64,000 nucleotides of DNA from Desulfofustis limnaeus (GCF_023169885.1 NZ_AP025516.1:2490501-2554500), one strand, 5' to 3'. Counted from the stretch's first letter, positions 25,627 to 35,272 are shown. Numbers and translations: made by a program. The notes: generated from the sequence alone by a model not told the origin.

Positions 25627-27897
25627 ATGAGCACCTTAGATTCCACCCCGCAATTCGTCACCGACGCCTATGAAAAAATGCGCCGCAACCTGGCGGTTGT
25701 GCGCCGGCGACTGCATCGTCCCCTTACTCTGTCCGATAAGATTCTCCTGTCCCACCTGGACAAACCCGAGGAAGCGGAACTGCTGCCGGGCAAAAGCTAC
25801 CTCCATCTCCGTCCCGACCGCGTCATCCTGCAGGACGTGCTGGGACAGTCGGCGATGCTTCAGTTCATGCAGACCGGTCTGAAACGGGTGGCCATCCCGA
25901 CGACCATTCACTGTGATCATCTCATCGAGGCACGCGTTGCCGGAACATCGGATCTGGCAGCATCCATAGACGAAAACAAGGAAGTCTATGATTTCCTGAA
26001 AAGCGCTGCCGCCAAATTCGGGGCAGGCTTCTGGGGGCCCGGAGCCGGCATCATCCACCAGGTGAATTTGGAAAATTACGCCTTTCCGGGGGCGGTGATT
26101 CTAGGCACCGATTCGCACACCCCCAATGCGGGAGGGCTGGGCGCCTGCGCCGTCGGCGTCGGCGGTGCCGACGCCATCGATGCCATGGCCGGCCTGACGT
26201 GGGAAGTTCTCTATCCCAAGCACATCGGGGTGAAACTGACGGGCTCGCTGTCCGGCTGGACGGCCCCGAAAGATATCATCCTGCATCTGGCCGGCAAACT
26301 GACCGTCTCCGGGGGCACCAACGCCATCATCGAGTATTTCGGACCGGGAGCGGAAAGCCTCAGCTGTACCGGCAAGGCCACCATTACCAACATGGGTGCG
26401 GAACTGGGAGCGACCACCTCCATCTTCGGGTACGACCAGATGATGGCGCGCTATCTCGAGGCTACCGGCCGCAAGGCCTTGGCCGAACTGGCTGAGCAGT
26501 ATCGGGAGCTGCTGACGCTGGACGACGGGGTGCTGGCCGACCCCGCCCCCTCTTACGACACCTTCATCGAGATCGACCTGTCGCAGCTGGAACCGCACGT
26601 GGTCGGCCCCCATTCACCGGACCGAGCCCGGCCGCTCTCCGCCCTCGCCGCGGAGGTCAACGCCCCGGACAGCACCTTTATCAACGATATTTCGGTGTGT
26701 CTGATCGGCAGCTGCACCAACTCCTCCTATGAAGACATGAGCAAAGCGGCCGACATCGCCGAACAGGCGCGGGCCAGAGGGGTCACAAGCACCGTGCCGC
26801 TCTACGTCACCCCCGGCTCGGAGCAGATCCGAGCCACCATCGAACGGGACGGCCAAATGGCCTCGCTTCAGGCCATCGGGGCCACCGTACTGGCCAACGC
26901 CTGCGGCCCATGCATCGGTCAATGGAAGCGGGACGCCGAGGCAACCGGCAAGCCGAACACCATCGTCACCTCCTACAATCGAAATTTCCCGCGGCGCAAC
27001 GACGGGCAACCGACAACCATGAACTTCATCACCAGCCCGGAGATTACCATCGCTTTCGCCCTGGCCGGCAAGCTGTCTTTCAATCCGATGAGAGACAGCT
27101 TGACCGGGGCCGACGGCCAACCCTTTACCCTGGCGCCACCAGGCAAGGCGCCGGATATCCCCGAAGGTGGCTACCTGAAAGGAGCTTCCGATTTCACCGA
27201 ACCGCCTGCGGACGGCAGTGACGTGGTCCTGCAAATCGCCCCGGACAGCCAACGGCTGCAGGTCCTCAAACCCTGGCCGGCCTGGGACGGTGAGGATGTC
27301 ATCGATGCGGCCGTGTTGCTCAAGGCGGAAGGAAAGACGACCACCGATGCCATATCACCGGCCGGGCCCTGGCTGCGCCTGCGTGGCCATCTGGACAAGT
27401 TCAGCGACAACATGTTCATGGGTGCGGTCAACGCCTTTACCGGCATCACCGGCTCCGGCTTGAATGTGCTGACCGGGGAAAAGGACGCGCCGTTCTCCGT
27501 CATCGCCAGGCATTATCAAGCGAACCAGCTGAAGTGGGTGGTCATCGGCGACTGGAACTACGGCGAAGGCAGCAGTCGCGAACATGCTGCCCTATCACCG
27601 CGCTTGCTCGGCGCCGCCGCCATCATCTCCCGCAGTTTTGCCCGTATCCACGAGTCGAACCTGAAAAAACAGGGCCTGCTGGCGCTGACCTTTGCCGACC
27701 CCGACGATTACGAAAAAATCCGGGAAGACGATCGGATCGATCTCGTCGGTTTGCAGGACTTCTCCCCCGACCAACCGGTAACCTGCATCATCAAGCACGC
27801 CGACGGTACGCAGGAGTCGATCCAGCTCAAGCACTCCTACAACCGTGACCAGATCACATGGTTCCAGGCGGGTTCAGCCCTGAATCTGTTGCGCTGA
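25627..27897 (+). CDS. Aconitate hydratase, mitochondrial type
   Basis: A 756-residue aconitase with the full four-domain layout of the mitochondrial-type branch. Substrate and cluster residues are seen in PTTIHCDHLIEA (near 95), LGTDSHTPNAGGLG (near 160), GSCTNSSYED (near 360) and NACGPCIGQW (near 425), and the C-terminal swivel domain carries GEGSSREHAALSPR (near 650). It interconverts citrate and isocitrate using a [4Fe-4S] cluster. AGGAG lies nine bases before the ATG. The orphan gene at 24104 is directly upstream. Confidence 0.95.
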   Translation: MSTLDSTPQFVTDAYEKMRRNLAVVRRRLHRPLTLSDKILLSHLDKPEEAELLPGKSYLHLRPDRVILQDVLGQSAMLQFMQTGLKRVAIPTTIHCDHLIEARVAGTSDLAASIDENKEVYDFLKSAAAKFGAGFWGPGAGIIHQVNLENYAFPGAVILGTDSHTPNAGGLGACAVGVGGADAIDAMAGLTWEVLYPKHIGVKLTGSLSGWTAPKDIILHLAGKLTVSGGTNAIIEYFGPGAESLSCTGKATITNMGAELGATTSIFGYDQMMARYLEATGRKALAELAEQYRELLTLDDGVLADPAPSYDTFIEIDLSQLEPHVVGPHSPDRARPLSALAAEVNAPDSTFINDISVCLIGSCTNSSYEDMSKAADIAEQARARGVTSTVPLYVTPGSEQIRATIERDGQMASLQAIGATVLANACGPCIGQWKRDAEATGKPNTIVTSYNRNFPRRNDGQPTTMNFITSPEITIAFALAGKLSFNPMRDSLTGADGQPFTLAPPGKAPDIPEGGYLKGASDFTEPPADGSDVVLQIAPDSQRLQVLKPWPAWDGEDVIDAAVLLKAEGKTTTDAISPAGPWLRLRGHLDKFSDNMFMGAVNAFTGITGSGLNVLTGEKDAPFSVIARHYQANQLKWVVIGDWNYGEGSSREHAALSPRLLGAAAIISRSFARIHESNLKKQGLLALTFADPDDYEKIREDDRIDLVGLQDFSPDQPVTCIIKHADGTQESIQLKHSYNRDQITWFQAGSALNLLR

Positions 27898-27923
27898 TCT
27901 TCGTCCTCCAGTAGGAAGCCAGA

Positions 27924-27961
27924 GACCGGGCAGAGGCCCCACAAAACGCCTCTGCCCGGTC
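27924..27961. terminator. Hairpin after aconitase
   Basis: A perfect 14-bp inverted repeat (GACCGGGCAGAGGC, 10-nt loop) lies 26 bases after the aconitase stop. It lacks a T-run, so it is a likely 3'-end stabiliser or factor-dependent stop. Confidence 0.6.
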
Positions 27962-28047
27962 ACGTCGGCGACGGCAAGCGTTTTGACCGGCCCCGCCCAA
28001 GGCTTGAAGAGCCACGGCTAACCAGCACACCAACAAAGAGGTTTCCG

Positions 28048-28365
28048 ATGAAAGTGATCATGGATCTTACCGTCTCCCCTTTCGGGGTCGGTCTGTCGGT
28101 ATCCCCCTACATCGCCGCTTGTCATGAGATATTCGAGCAGGCCGGGCTGAAGACCAACCTGCACGCCTACGGCACCAATATCGAAGGCGAGTGGGACGAG
28201 GTCTTCGCCGCCGTCAAGAAGTGTCACGAGACCTTGCATGGCATGGGCGTACCGAGGATCACCAGTTCCATCAAGGTCGGCACCAGGACCGACAAGGAAC
28301 AGGGGATGGAGGACAAGATCAGCAGCGTCAAAAACAAACTGGCGGAAAAGGGCCCCATCAGGTAG
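28048..28365 (+). CDS. MTH1187-family (DUF77) thiamine-binding-type protein
   Basis: A 105-residue protein of the MTH1187/YkoF-like family: a ferredoxin-like fold starting MKVIMDLTVSPFGVGLSVSPYIA, with the conserved GTNIEGEWDEVFAAVKKCHE segment and the basic SSIKVGTRTDK near the end. Members form tetramers and some bind thiamine or its pyrimidine part. GAGG lies seven bases before the ATG. Three co-directional genes follow in quick order, so it may be first in a small operon with the LUD proteins. Confidence 0.85.
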   Translation: MKVIMDLTVSPFGVGLSVSPYIAACHEIFEQAGLKTNLHAYGTNIEGEWDEVFAAVKKCHETLHGMGVPRITSSIKVGTRTDKEQGMEDKISSVKNKLAEKGPIR

Positions 28366-28413
28366 TCTGACACCAACCGTCCGTCATCCATCCCGCACCG
28401 CCCACGAGGTGTC

Positions 28414-28968
28414 ATGGACTTCGATTTCACCAGCCGCTTCGAAAAGCTCTCCGGTATCGTCCATCGTGTCGCATCACCCGCTGCCGCTGCGGAGAAGGTC
28501 GCCCAACTCTGCCGGGAACGTCAGGCCGGCTGCCTCGCCCTGGCCGGCCTCGAGCCTGAATTGACGGCTGCCATCGAAGCCTGCTGCCCGGCGATAACGG
28601 TCCTCAAAGAACCATACAGCCGTGCCGATCTGCCGGCAGCCATCGACCGGGCCACCGTCGGTGTCACCGGGATGGCCTTTGCCATCGCCCAGTCCGGCAC
28701 CATGGTCGAAGTGTCCGTCAACGACGCCACCCGCCTGGTGTCAAGCCTGCCGCGCACCCATATCGGCGTCGTCCGGGAAGAGACGATCATCGACCACTAT
28801 GCCGACAGTGGCCCGCTGATCCGCGCCATCATCGACAGCCATCCGGAACAGGTGGTGATCAGTTTCATCTCCGGCCCGAGCCGCACCGGTGACATCGAGC
28901 TGAAACTGACCCTCGGCGTGCATGGCCCGGAAGAAGCCCATTGCATCATCATTGCCGCGCCGGCCTGA
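28414..28968 (+). CDS. LUD-domain protein, LutC-like
   Basis: A 184-residue LUD (LutC/YkgG) protein. The conserved region includes VGVTGMAFAIAQSGTMVEVS near 90, the SSLPRTHIGVVREETII stretch and the GPSRTGDIELKLTLGVHGPEEAHCIII end. LutC-type proteins work with LutA and LutB in Fe-S dependent L-lactate oxidation. GAGG precedes the ATG. It ends 38 bases before the LutB-like gene, so the two are surely one unit. Confidence 0.9.
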   Translation: MDFDFTSRFEKLSGIVHRVASPAAAAEKVAQLCRERQAGCLALAGLEPELTAAIEACCPAITVLKEPYSRADLPAAIDRATVGVTGMAFAIAQSGTMVEVSVNDATRLVSSLPRTHIGVVREETIIDHYADSGPLIRAIIDSHPEQVVISFISGPSRTGDIELKLTLGVHGPEEAHCIIIAAPA

Positions 28969-29006
28969 AAAACCGGCCGTTTTCCCGATCCCTTCGAGGA
29001 ACACAC

Positions 29007-31130
29007 ATGGCCACCGACCGCTACCCCCGCCTCTACCACAAGATCGAAGCAGCCCTGCAGGACCGGACCAAGAGCGACCTGCTGCGCGGCTGCATGAAGC
29101 GGGGACGCGACACCCGGGCCGCAGCTCTGGAAGCGCTGCCGGGCGGCGCCTCCTTTCGCGACGACGTGCGCGCTGCCAAGGAACGGTGCATCGAGAACCT
29201 GCCTCGGCTCAAGCAACAGTTCATCGAGCGGGCCCGTCAGCGCGGCGCCATCGTCCATGAAGCGGCCACCGGCGCCGAGGCCATCGCCTATTGTCTCGAC
29301 CTGGCTCGCCGGCGGGGTGCCCGCACCATCGCCAAATCCAAATCATTGACCACCGAGGAAATCGACCTCAACCACCCGCTCATCGAGGCCGGGGTGGAAG
29401 TGGTCGAGACCGATCTCGGCGAATTGATTATTCAACTGGCCGGGGAGAAGCCGTTCCATCTGGTCTTTCCCTCCATTCACAAAATGGCGCCGGACGTGGC
29501 CGAGATCTTTTCCCGCGTCACCGGTACGGAAGTACCGAACGACATCCCGGCCATCATGAAAGTGGTCCGGCAGTATCTGCGGCCCATCTTCCTCAACGCC
29601 GACATCGGCCTCACCGGGGCCAATGTCGGCATCGCCGAGACCGGCGGCATCTGTATCGAAACCAACGAGGGCAACGCCCGTCTGGTGTCGAGCCTGGGAT
29701 CGTGCCACATCTGTTTGATCGGCATGGAGAAGATCGTCGAGACCGTGGAAGACGCCCTGCTGATGATCCTGGCCCACCCGGTCAGCGCCTCCGGCCAGCT
29801 GCCCACCAACTACGTGACCTGGATGCACGGCCGCTCGCCGCTGGGTGAAGGCCCGACCGGTGACGACCGGGAGAGCCACATCATTATCCTCGACAACGGC
29901 CGCAGTGCCATGCGCGACGACCCGGAGATGCGCGAAGCGCTCTACTGCATCCGCTGCGGCGCCTGCATGAACATCTGCCCCACCTACGGCGTGGTCGGCG
30001 GCCACACCTTCGGCCACATCTATCCGGGACCGATGGGCATCTGCTGGACCGCCGGCGTGCATGGCCTGGAGGTCGCCGGCGATTTCGCCCAGTTGTGCAT
30101 CTCCTGCGGCCTATGCAAAGAGATTTGCCCGGCCCAGATCAACATGCCGCAGATGATCGCCGAGATCAAACACCGGGACGCCGCCGCCACCGGCCACCTG
30201 CTGGTCAACCGGGTGATGATGGGCGCCGACCGGGCAGCCCGGCTGGGCAGCGCCACGGCGCCGCTGGCCAACCTCGCCCTGGCCAGCAGACCAATCCGGC
30301 AGCTACTGGAAAAGACCATCGGCCTGGCCGCTGAACGGCGTCTGCCGCCGTTTGCCTTCTCAACCTTTATGAACCGTTTTGCCAAGCGGGTTTCACGGGT
30401 CGCCACGCCGCGCCGCACGGTGGTCTTCTTCGTTGATGTCTACGCCAACCACAACAATCCCGACCTTGGCCTGGCCGCCGTCGACGCCCTCGAAGCGCTG
30501 GGGTGCGCCGTTATCGTCCCGAACCAGGACGTGAGCGGCTACCCCTACATCGCTTACGGGGGCATGGACCAGGCCCGGCGAATCGCCCGCAGCAACAGCG
30601 ACAAACTGGCCCCCTGGGTGCGTAAGGGTTATGAGGTGGTGGCCATCGAACCGACCGCTACCTATGCCTTGGCTGTCTCTTATCCGAACCTGCTGCGCGG
30701 CGACGAAAATGCCCGCCTGCTGGCCGATCACACCCATGAGCTCTTTGAGTTCCTGATCGAGCAAGAGGACGAGACCGGTTTTCATCCACCGGCGGATCTG
30801 TTCGCCGGCCGCCGCTTCGGCTTTCATTGCGCTTGTCACCAGCGGCCGCTGGGCGGCGGCAGCGGCGCCATAAAATGGCTGCGGCGGCGCGGCGCCCAGG
30901 TGGAGCTGATCGAGACCGGGACGTGTTGCGGCATGGGAGGTACTTTCGGCTTGAAAGGTGGGTTACTGGGCTACGACCTCTCCCGGGCCGTCGGGCAGCC
31001 GCTCTTTGATCTGTTCGTCAACAGCGGCGTGGAAGCCATCGTCACGGAAAGCAGCGTCTGCTCCATCCAACTGGCCGAAGGAACGGCAATGAAGGTGTAT
31101 CACCCGCTGGAACTGCTCACCCTGCGATAA
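29007..31130 (+). CDS. LutB-like LUD/ferredoxin protein fused to a half-degenerate CCG domain
   Basis: A 707-residue protein that combines LutB with a LutA-like part. The LUD domain occupies about 55-300 and contains the DIGLTGANVGIAETGGI motif. Two ferredoxin motifs follow (CIRCGACMNICP near 315 and CISCGLCKEICP near 365). The C-terminal CCG region is unusual: the first half reads FFVDVYANHNNPD...QDVSGYP, where the GCF and CCG cysteines found in the dehydrogenase at 114-2978 are all replaced. The second half keeps CACH and TCCGMGG. The start at 29007 has AGGA seven bases upstream. It likely oxidises lactate or another 2-hydroxyacid with the LutC-like protein. Confidence 0.88.
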   Translation: MATDRYPRLYHKIEAALQDRTKSDLLRGCMKRGRDTRAAALEALPGGASFRDDVRAAKERCIENLPRLKQQFIERARQRGAIVHEAATGAEAIAYCLDLARRRGARTIAKSKSLTTEEIDLNHPLIEAGVEVVETDLGELIIQLAGEKPFHLVFPSIHKMAPDVAEIFSRVTGTEVPNDIPAIMKVVRQYLRPIFLNADIGLTGANVGIAETGGICIETNEGNARLVSSLGSCHICLIGMEKIVETVEDALLMILAHPVSASGQLPTNYVTWMHGRSPLGEGPTGDDRESHIIILDNGRSAMRDDPEMREALYCIRCGACMNICPTYGVVGGHTFGHIYPGPMGICWTAGVHGLEVAGDFAQLCISCGLCKEICPAQINMPQMIAEIKHRDAAATGHLLVNRVMMGADRAARLGSATAPLANLALASRPIRQLLEKTIGLAAERRLPPFAFSTFMNRFAKRVSRVATPRRTVVFFVDVYANHNNPDLGLAAVDALEALGCAVIVPNQDVSGYPYIAYGGMDQARRIARSNSDKLAPWVRKGYEVVAIEPTATYALAVSYPNLLRGDENARLLADHTHELFEFLIEQEDETGFHPPADLFAGRRFGFHCACHQRPLGGGSGAIKWLRRRGAQVELIETGTCCGMGGTFGLKGGLLGYDLSRAVGQPLFDLFVNSGVEAIVTESSVCSIQLAEGTAMKVYHPLELLTLR

Positions 31131-31262
31131 AAATCACGGCCGGGCTCCACGTCCGGCCATTGTCGTGATCCACGTGCCGGTTGCGTTTCTTTCGGCTCAT
31201 CCGGATTGAGCTTTTTTTCCTCTTCCTGGGGCCGCGTCCTGTTCTTCCTCGATCAGCTGCAC

Positions 31263-31268
31263 TATAAT
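31263..31268 (+). promoter_or_regulatory. Possible -10 box of the uspA promoter
   Basis: TATAAT lies 58 bases upstream of the uspA-like start, in an AT-richer stretch. The expected -35 position (TGTTCT at 31240-31245) is a poor match. Just before it, 31135-31172 folds into a stem that may end the LutB-like transcript. Confidence 0.4.
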
Positions 31269-31325
31269 AGTCTCATGCAGGATTGCTGCTTGAAACCGAT
31301 AACCTTTTCTTCAAGGAGGCCTGTT

Positions 31326-31754
31326 ATGCAATTCACCCACATCCTTCTCCCCGTCGACGGTTCCAAATTCTCCAACGACGCCACCGACTACGCCGTCTAC
31401 CTGGCGAAGCTGTGCCATGCCCGGATCACGGCCGTCTGTTGTTACGAATGGAACTCAAACCTCTACGAGGTGACCCAGTCGGCCATTGATGAGTTGAAAG
31501 ACAAGCTGCGCAAGAACGCCGAACAGATCATCAAGGATACGGAAGAGAAATTGCGCAGCAACGGAATCGATTTTGAGTCAAAAACCGTATCAGGGCCCCC
31601 CGGCACCGTGTTGACCAAGATGATCAAGACCAAGGAGTTCGACCTGGTGGTCATGGGTTCGCACGGGCATTCCGATATTGCCGGCCTGTTTCTCGGCAGC
31701 GTCACCCACAAGGTGCTCAACACCATCTACTGCCCGGTGCTGATCGTCCCTTGA
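31326..31754 (+). CDS. Universal stress protein UspA family
   Basis: A 142-residue single-domain UspA protein. The ATP-binding pattern G-x2-G-x9-G-S is intact in GSHGHSDIAGLFLGS near the C-terminus, and the N-terminus has the family ILLPVDGSKFS strand. It is a cytosolic nucleotide-binding stress protein. A perfect AAGGAGG site lies six bases before the ATG, which fixes the start. Confidence 0.93.
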   Translation: MQFTHILLPVDGSKFSNDATDYAVYLAKLCHARITAVCCYEWNSNLYEVTQSAIDELKDKLRKNAEQIIKDTEEKLRSNGIDFESKTVSGPPGTVLTKMIKTKEFDLVVMGSHGHSDIAGLFLGSVTHKVLNTIYCPVLIVP

Positions 31755-31780
31755 TACGCCTTTTGCGAGATGCGGCCGCC

Positions 31781-32521
31781 CTACAGCACTCGCATGATCA
31801 GGTTGCCGATCCCCTGTTCCACCAGGGAGAGCTGACGAGCCAGCTGGTAGCTCAGATCCACGTCACGCCCCTGGACATAGGGACCACGGTCGGCAACCAC
31901 GGCGCGGGCGACTTCCCCGGTGTCGGGATTCATCAGCTCGACCCGGGTTCCGAGCGGCATCTCCTTGTGGGCGATGGTGTGGCCGAACATATCAAACGGC
32001 TGGCCGTTGGCCATCGGTCGGCCATGATGAAATTCACCGTACCAACTGGCCACCACGGCCCGTTCCCCCTCCGGCTCGCCGGCGGGAATGCGCAGACGAG
32101 CACCGATTTTCAACTGCCGCGGGTCTTCGATATCATTGAGGCGCATGACCTCGGCAGGGTCCACGCGGTAGCGTTTGACCGCCAATTCCCAGATCGTATC
32201 ACCCGGCTGCACCGTATGCCATCGCTGGCCTGATTCCTGAACCACCGTAGCAGCCGCCTCGCTCATCGACTGCGGCGACTGGATCGACTGTTGGGATGCG
32301 GTTGGCTGCTGCGGAACTGGTTGACGTTTCGTCTGCTCAGCCAGGATCGTCTGAAACGGACGGTCGCCGGAGATCGTCTTCCCCTCCCGCAGGAACCAAT
32401 TGCCATTAGCTCGTGATCTGCCCACCGCCGCGGGATTGAGCCTTTTCAAGGTCTGCCAGTCGGTGCCGAGCAGTTTGGTGACGCGGGCAATGGTATCGCC
32501 TCGTTGAACGGTATATTCCAT
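31781..32521 (-). CDS. LysM-LysM-RlpA (double-psi beta-barrel) protein
   Basis: About 246 residues. Two LysM peptidoglycan-binding repeats (YTVQRGDTIARVTKLLG at the N-terminus and HTVQPGDTIWELAVKRY near 120) flank a Gln/Pro/Ser-rich linker. An RlpA-like domain (about 165-246) carries VVASWYGEFHHGRPMANGQPFD and DRGPYVQGRDVDLSYQLA, with the catalytic-type aspartate of RlpA lytic transglycosylases. GGAG stands five bases before the ATG at 32521, giving a protein that begins directly with LysM and has no signal peptide. The upstream in-frame start (32581) does not add one either. A cell-wall role is expected, but export is unexplained. Confidence 0.85.
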   Translation of the reverse strand: MEYTVQRGDTIARVTKLLGTDWQTLKRLNPAAVGRSRANGNWFLREGKTISGDRPFQTILAEQTKRQPVPQQPTASQQSIQSPQSMSEAAATVVQESGQRWHTVQPGDTIWELAVKRYRVDPAEVMRLNDIEDPRQLKIGARLRIPAGEPEGERAVVASWYGEFHHGRPMANGQPFDMFGHTIAHKEMPLGTRVELMNPDTGEVARAVVADRGPYVQGRDVDLSYQLARQLSLVEQGIGNLIMRVL

Positions 32522-32760
32522 CGCTACTCCATCTGTTGATAGCTTCGTCTGAGCGTCCTTCAGGTATATCTGTATCGGCACGGTTGCCGACGATATTTAG
32601 CCGGCCATACCCGGTACTGCCGGTTGCTGCAGAAAAGAGAGCCCCGGCGTGCACTTTTTTGCGGCACAAAAGCAAATATTATGATATTTGAATAGTAATA
32701 GATTAAGAGACGCCGCACCACCACTCCATCAGGCAGCGCTAAGCAAAGGGGATGAAAGCC

Positions 32761-33549
32761 ATGTTCGCACCGGCTCGACAGGACAAGACCACCGACATCA
32801 TTGTCGAGCGAATCCGTACCGCGATTCTTGATGGAAAACTGCAGCCGGGCGACCGCTTGCCGTGCGAGAAGGAGTTGGGCGAGCAGTTTCAGGTCAGCCG
32901 GCAGACCATGCGGGAGGCCCTGCGCGCCCTTGAACACCTGGGTTTGATTACGCTGCGCAAGGGATCCGGCGGGGGTGCCTTCATTACCGCCGTCGATCAA
33001 CAGGTGACCGTCCAGGGGTTGGCCAACTATCTCTATTTCCAAAACCTGACGACCGCCCATCTGTCCGAACTGCGACGCCTGCTCGAACCGCATGCGGCAC
33101 GGTGCGCCGCCGAGCACATGAGCCCGGCAGATCGCCAGGCCCTGGAAGAGATCAACCGGCAGACGCGCCTGGCTATCGCCAAAGGAGACCTCGACCAGGT
33201 CACCCGCTGCGAAATCGCTTTCCATAGTCTGATCGCCGCCCAGACACAAAACCCGATCTTGCGCCTGATGCTCGATTTCAGCGAAAAACTGCTGAGCGAT
33301 TTCAAGAAGCTCTTGAAACCGGACCAGGGTTTCACGGAATCCGTTCTCCTCGCCCATGAATCGATCAGCCAGGCCATTGCTGCAGGCGACGGCACCACCG
33401 CCGCAAGCGAGATGCTCGACCATGTGGTGGCGGTGGAAAACAGTCTTGTCAGTCTGCAAACCGGTCGTTTTCGGGACGCTGATTCGGCTCCCGTACCGGC
33501 TTGCAGCTTGGCCCGGCTGATACCACTGCCGACAAGGACACATGCATAA
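32761..33549 (+). CDS. FadR/LldR-type GntR-family regulator with FCD domain
   Basis: About 262 residues. The winged helix (about 5-75) reads LPCEKELGEQFQVSRQTMREALRALEHLGLI with the RKGSGGGAFI wing typical of the LldR/PdhR branch; the FCD ligand domain follows (about 100-225). The ATG at 32761 is chosen because an AAAGGGG site would directly abut the earlier ATG at 32752 but stands nine bases before this one. Members of the branch bind TGGT-N3-ACCA, and such sites lie in the malic enzyme promoter and upstream of 24104. A co-directional aldehyde dehydrogenase follows. Confidence 0.88.
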   Translation: MFAPARQDKTTDIIVERIRTAILDGKLQPGDRLPCEKELGEQFQVSRQTMREALRALEHLGLITLRKGSGGGAFITAVDQQVTVQGLANYLYFQNLTTAHLSELRRLLEPHAARCAAEHMSPADRQALEEINRQTRLAIAKGDLDQVTRCEIAFHSLIAAQTQNPILRLMLDFSEKLLSDFKKLLKPDQGFTESVLLAHESISQAIAAGDGTTAASEMLDHVVAVENSLVSLQTGRFRDADSAPVPACSLARLIPLPTRTHA

Positions 33550-33607
33550 AAAAAACGACACCAATCGTCAGCAAAACACCCTTCACCAGATGTGAAAAGG
33601 AGGACCC

Positions 33608-35194
33608 ATGGCCGACCAGACCAACCGCTATTTCGTCGAAACCAGCACTGATGCCGGATCACCGGCGATAAAAAAACTCAAATACCATGCCGGCGGCCGC
33701 TGGCTGGAATCGACCTCCGACAGGTACATGGATTGTTTCAATCCATCCACCGGCGAGGTGATCGCCCGGGCGCCGCAATGCACCGCCGACGAGGTGGAAA
33801 AGGTCATCGCCGCCGCCGTCGCGGCCTACCCGAGCTGGTCCGACACCCCGGTGAGCAAGCGCGTTCAGGTCCTCTATCGGATGAAGCATCTGGTGGACGC
33901 CCACCTGGAGGAACTCACCTATCTGCTGGCCATGGAGATGGGCAAGGCCTGGCAGGAAGCGATGGGCGACATCCTCAAGGTCAACGAGGTGGTGGAATTC
34001 GCCTGCGGGGCACCGCATCTGATGAAAGGCGAATCCCTGATGCAGGTCTCCACCGGCTACGATACCGTGCAATACCACCATCCCCTCGGCGTCTTCGCCG
34101 GCATCGCCCCATGGAACTTCCCGGCCATGATCCCGCACGGCTGGATGACCCCGATCTGTGTCGCCACCGGCAACTGCATGGTCCTCAAAGCAGCCAGTTT
34201 CGTCCCTCAATCATCCCTGCGGCTGATGGAATTGTGGCAGGAAGCCGGCATCCCCGACGGCGTCATCAACGTCTTTACCGCCGGCCGCAACGAGGCGGAA
34301 ATCCTGCTGCGCCACCCGGACATCAAGGGGGTTTCATTCGTCGGCTCGACCAAGGTCGGCAAACATATCTACACCACCGCCGCCGCCAACGGCAAGCGTG
34401 TCCAAGCCCTGACCGAGGCGAAGAACCATGCGCTGGTATTGCGCGACTGCAAACTGGAACGCACCGCTCACGGTATCATCAACGCCTTCTGCGGCTGCGC
34501 CGGCCAGCGCTGCATGGCCTTGCCGGTCGTGGTGGTGGAGAACGTCATCGGCGACCAGCTGGTGGCCATGCTCAAGAAGCTGGCCGCCGATCTCAAACTC
34601 GGCAAAGCCTACGACAAAAGCACTAACATGGGGCCGGTGGTCAATCAGGGGCATCAGAAATTCGTCCTCGATTGGATCGAGACCGGCATCCAGGAAGGCG
34701 CCGAACTGGTGGTCGACGGACGTCACCCGGAGCTGAGCGGCGACTGTGCCAAGGGCTTCTTCATCGGTCCCACCATCTTCGACAAGGTCACCGAAGAGAT
34801 GGCAATAGGCCGCGAGGAGATTTTTGGCCCGGTGCTCTGCATCAAGCGGGTGGACTCTTTCGCAGAGGGGCTACAGATCATGAACCAGAGCCGCTTCGCC
34901 AACGGCTCGGTGATCTATACGCAAAACGGCCATTACGCTCGAGAATTCGCCAAACGAACCGATGCCGGCATGGTCGGCGTCAACGTCGGCATCCCGGTGC
35001 CGCTTGGAATCTTCGGCTTCACCGGGCACAAACAGTCATTCTTCGGCGATCTGCACGTGATGGGCCGCGACGGCTTCGCCTTCTTCACCGAGACCAAGAA
35101 CGTCACCCAGACCTGGTTCTCCGAGAGTGAAGCGATCTCCGCCAAGGTCGACACCTGGGACGGCACCATCACCTCTCTGCCGGAAAACAAATAG
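33608..35194 (+). CDS. CoA-acylating methylmalonate-semialdehyde-type dehydrogenase
   Basis: A 528-residue aldehyde dehydrogenase of the MmsA branch. The catalytic cysteine is in AGQRCMAL (near 300), the APWNFPAMIP NAD-binding stretch is near 175, and EAKNHALVL replaces the usual ELGGK, as in CoA-acylating MMSDH enzymes that lack the general-base glutamate. It should convert a semialdehyde to an acyl-CoA with NAD. AAAAGGAGG precedes the ATG. It follows the FadR-type regulator and ends at a strong terminator, suggesting a regulator-enzyme unit. Confidence 0.88.
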   Translation: MADQTNRYFVETSTDAGSPAIKKLKYHAGGRWLESTSDRYMDCFNPSTGEVIARAPQCTADEVEKVIAAAVAAYPSWSDTPVSKRVQVLYRMKHLVDAHLEELTYLLAMEMGKAWQEAMGDILKVNEVVEFACGAPHLMKGESLMQVSTGYDTVQYHHPLGVFAGIAPWNFPAMIPHGWMTPICVATGNCMVLKAASFVPQSSLRLMELWQEAGIPDGVINVFTAGRNEAEILLRHPDIKGVSFVGSTKVGKHIYTTAAANGKRVQALTEAKNHALVLRDCKLERTAHGIINAFCGCAGQRCMALPVVVVENVIGDQLVAMLKKLAADLKLGKAYDKSTNMGPVVNQGHQKFVLDWIETGIQEGAELVVDGRHPELSGDCAKGFFIGPTIFDKVTEEMAIGREEIFGPVLCIKRVDSFAEGLQIMNQSRFANGSVIYTQNGHYAREFAKRTDAGMVGVNVGIPVPLGIFGFTGHKQSFFGDLHVMGRDGFAFFTETKNVTQTWFSESEAISAKVDTWDGTITSLPENK

Positions 35195-35211
35195 CCGGCT
35201 TATTCAACCCA

Positions 35212-35272
35212 GCGAAGCGGCGAACGACGGTTTCATCGTCCGCCGCTTTCGCCGCGCCGCCCTTTTTTCTTT
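35212..35272 (+). terminator. Intrinsic terminator after the aldehyde dehydrogenase
   Basis: An 11-bp outer stem (GCGAAGCGGCG pairing with CGCCGCTTTCGC, one bulge) encloses a second small stem GACG/CGTC. A T-rich run (TTTTTTCTTT) follows after a short GC stretch, matching an intrinsic terminator for the plus-strand gene. Confidence 0.75.
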
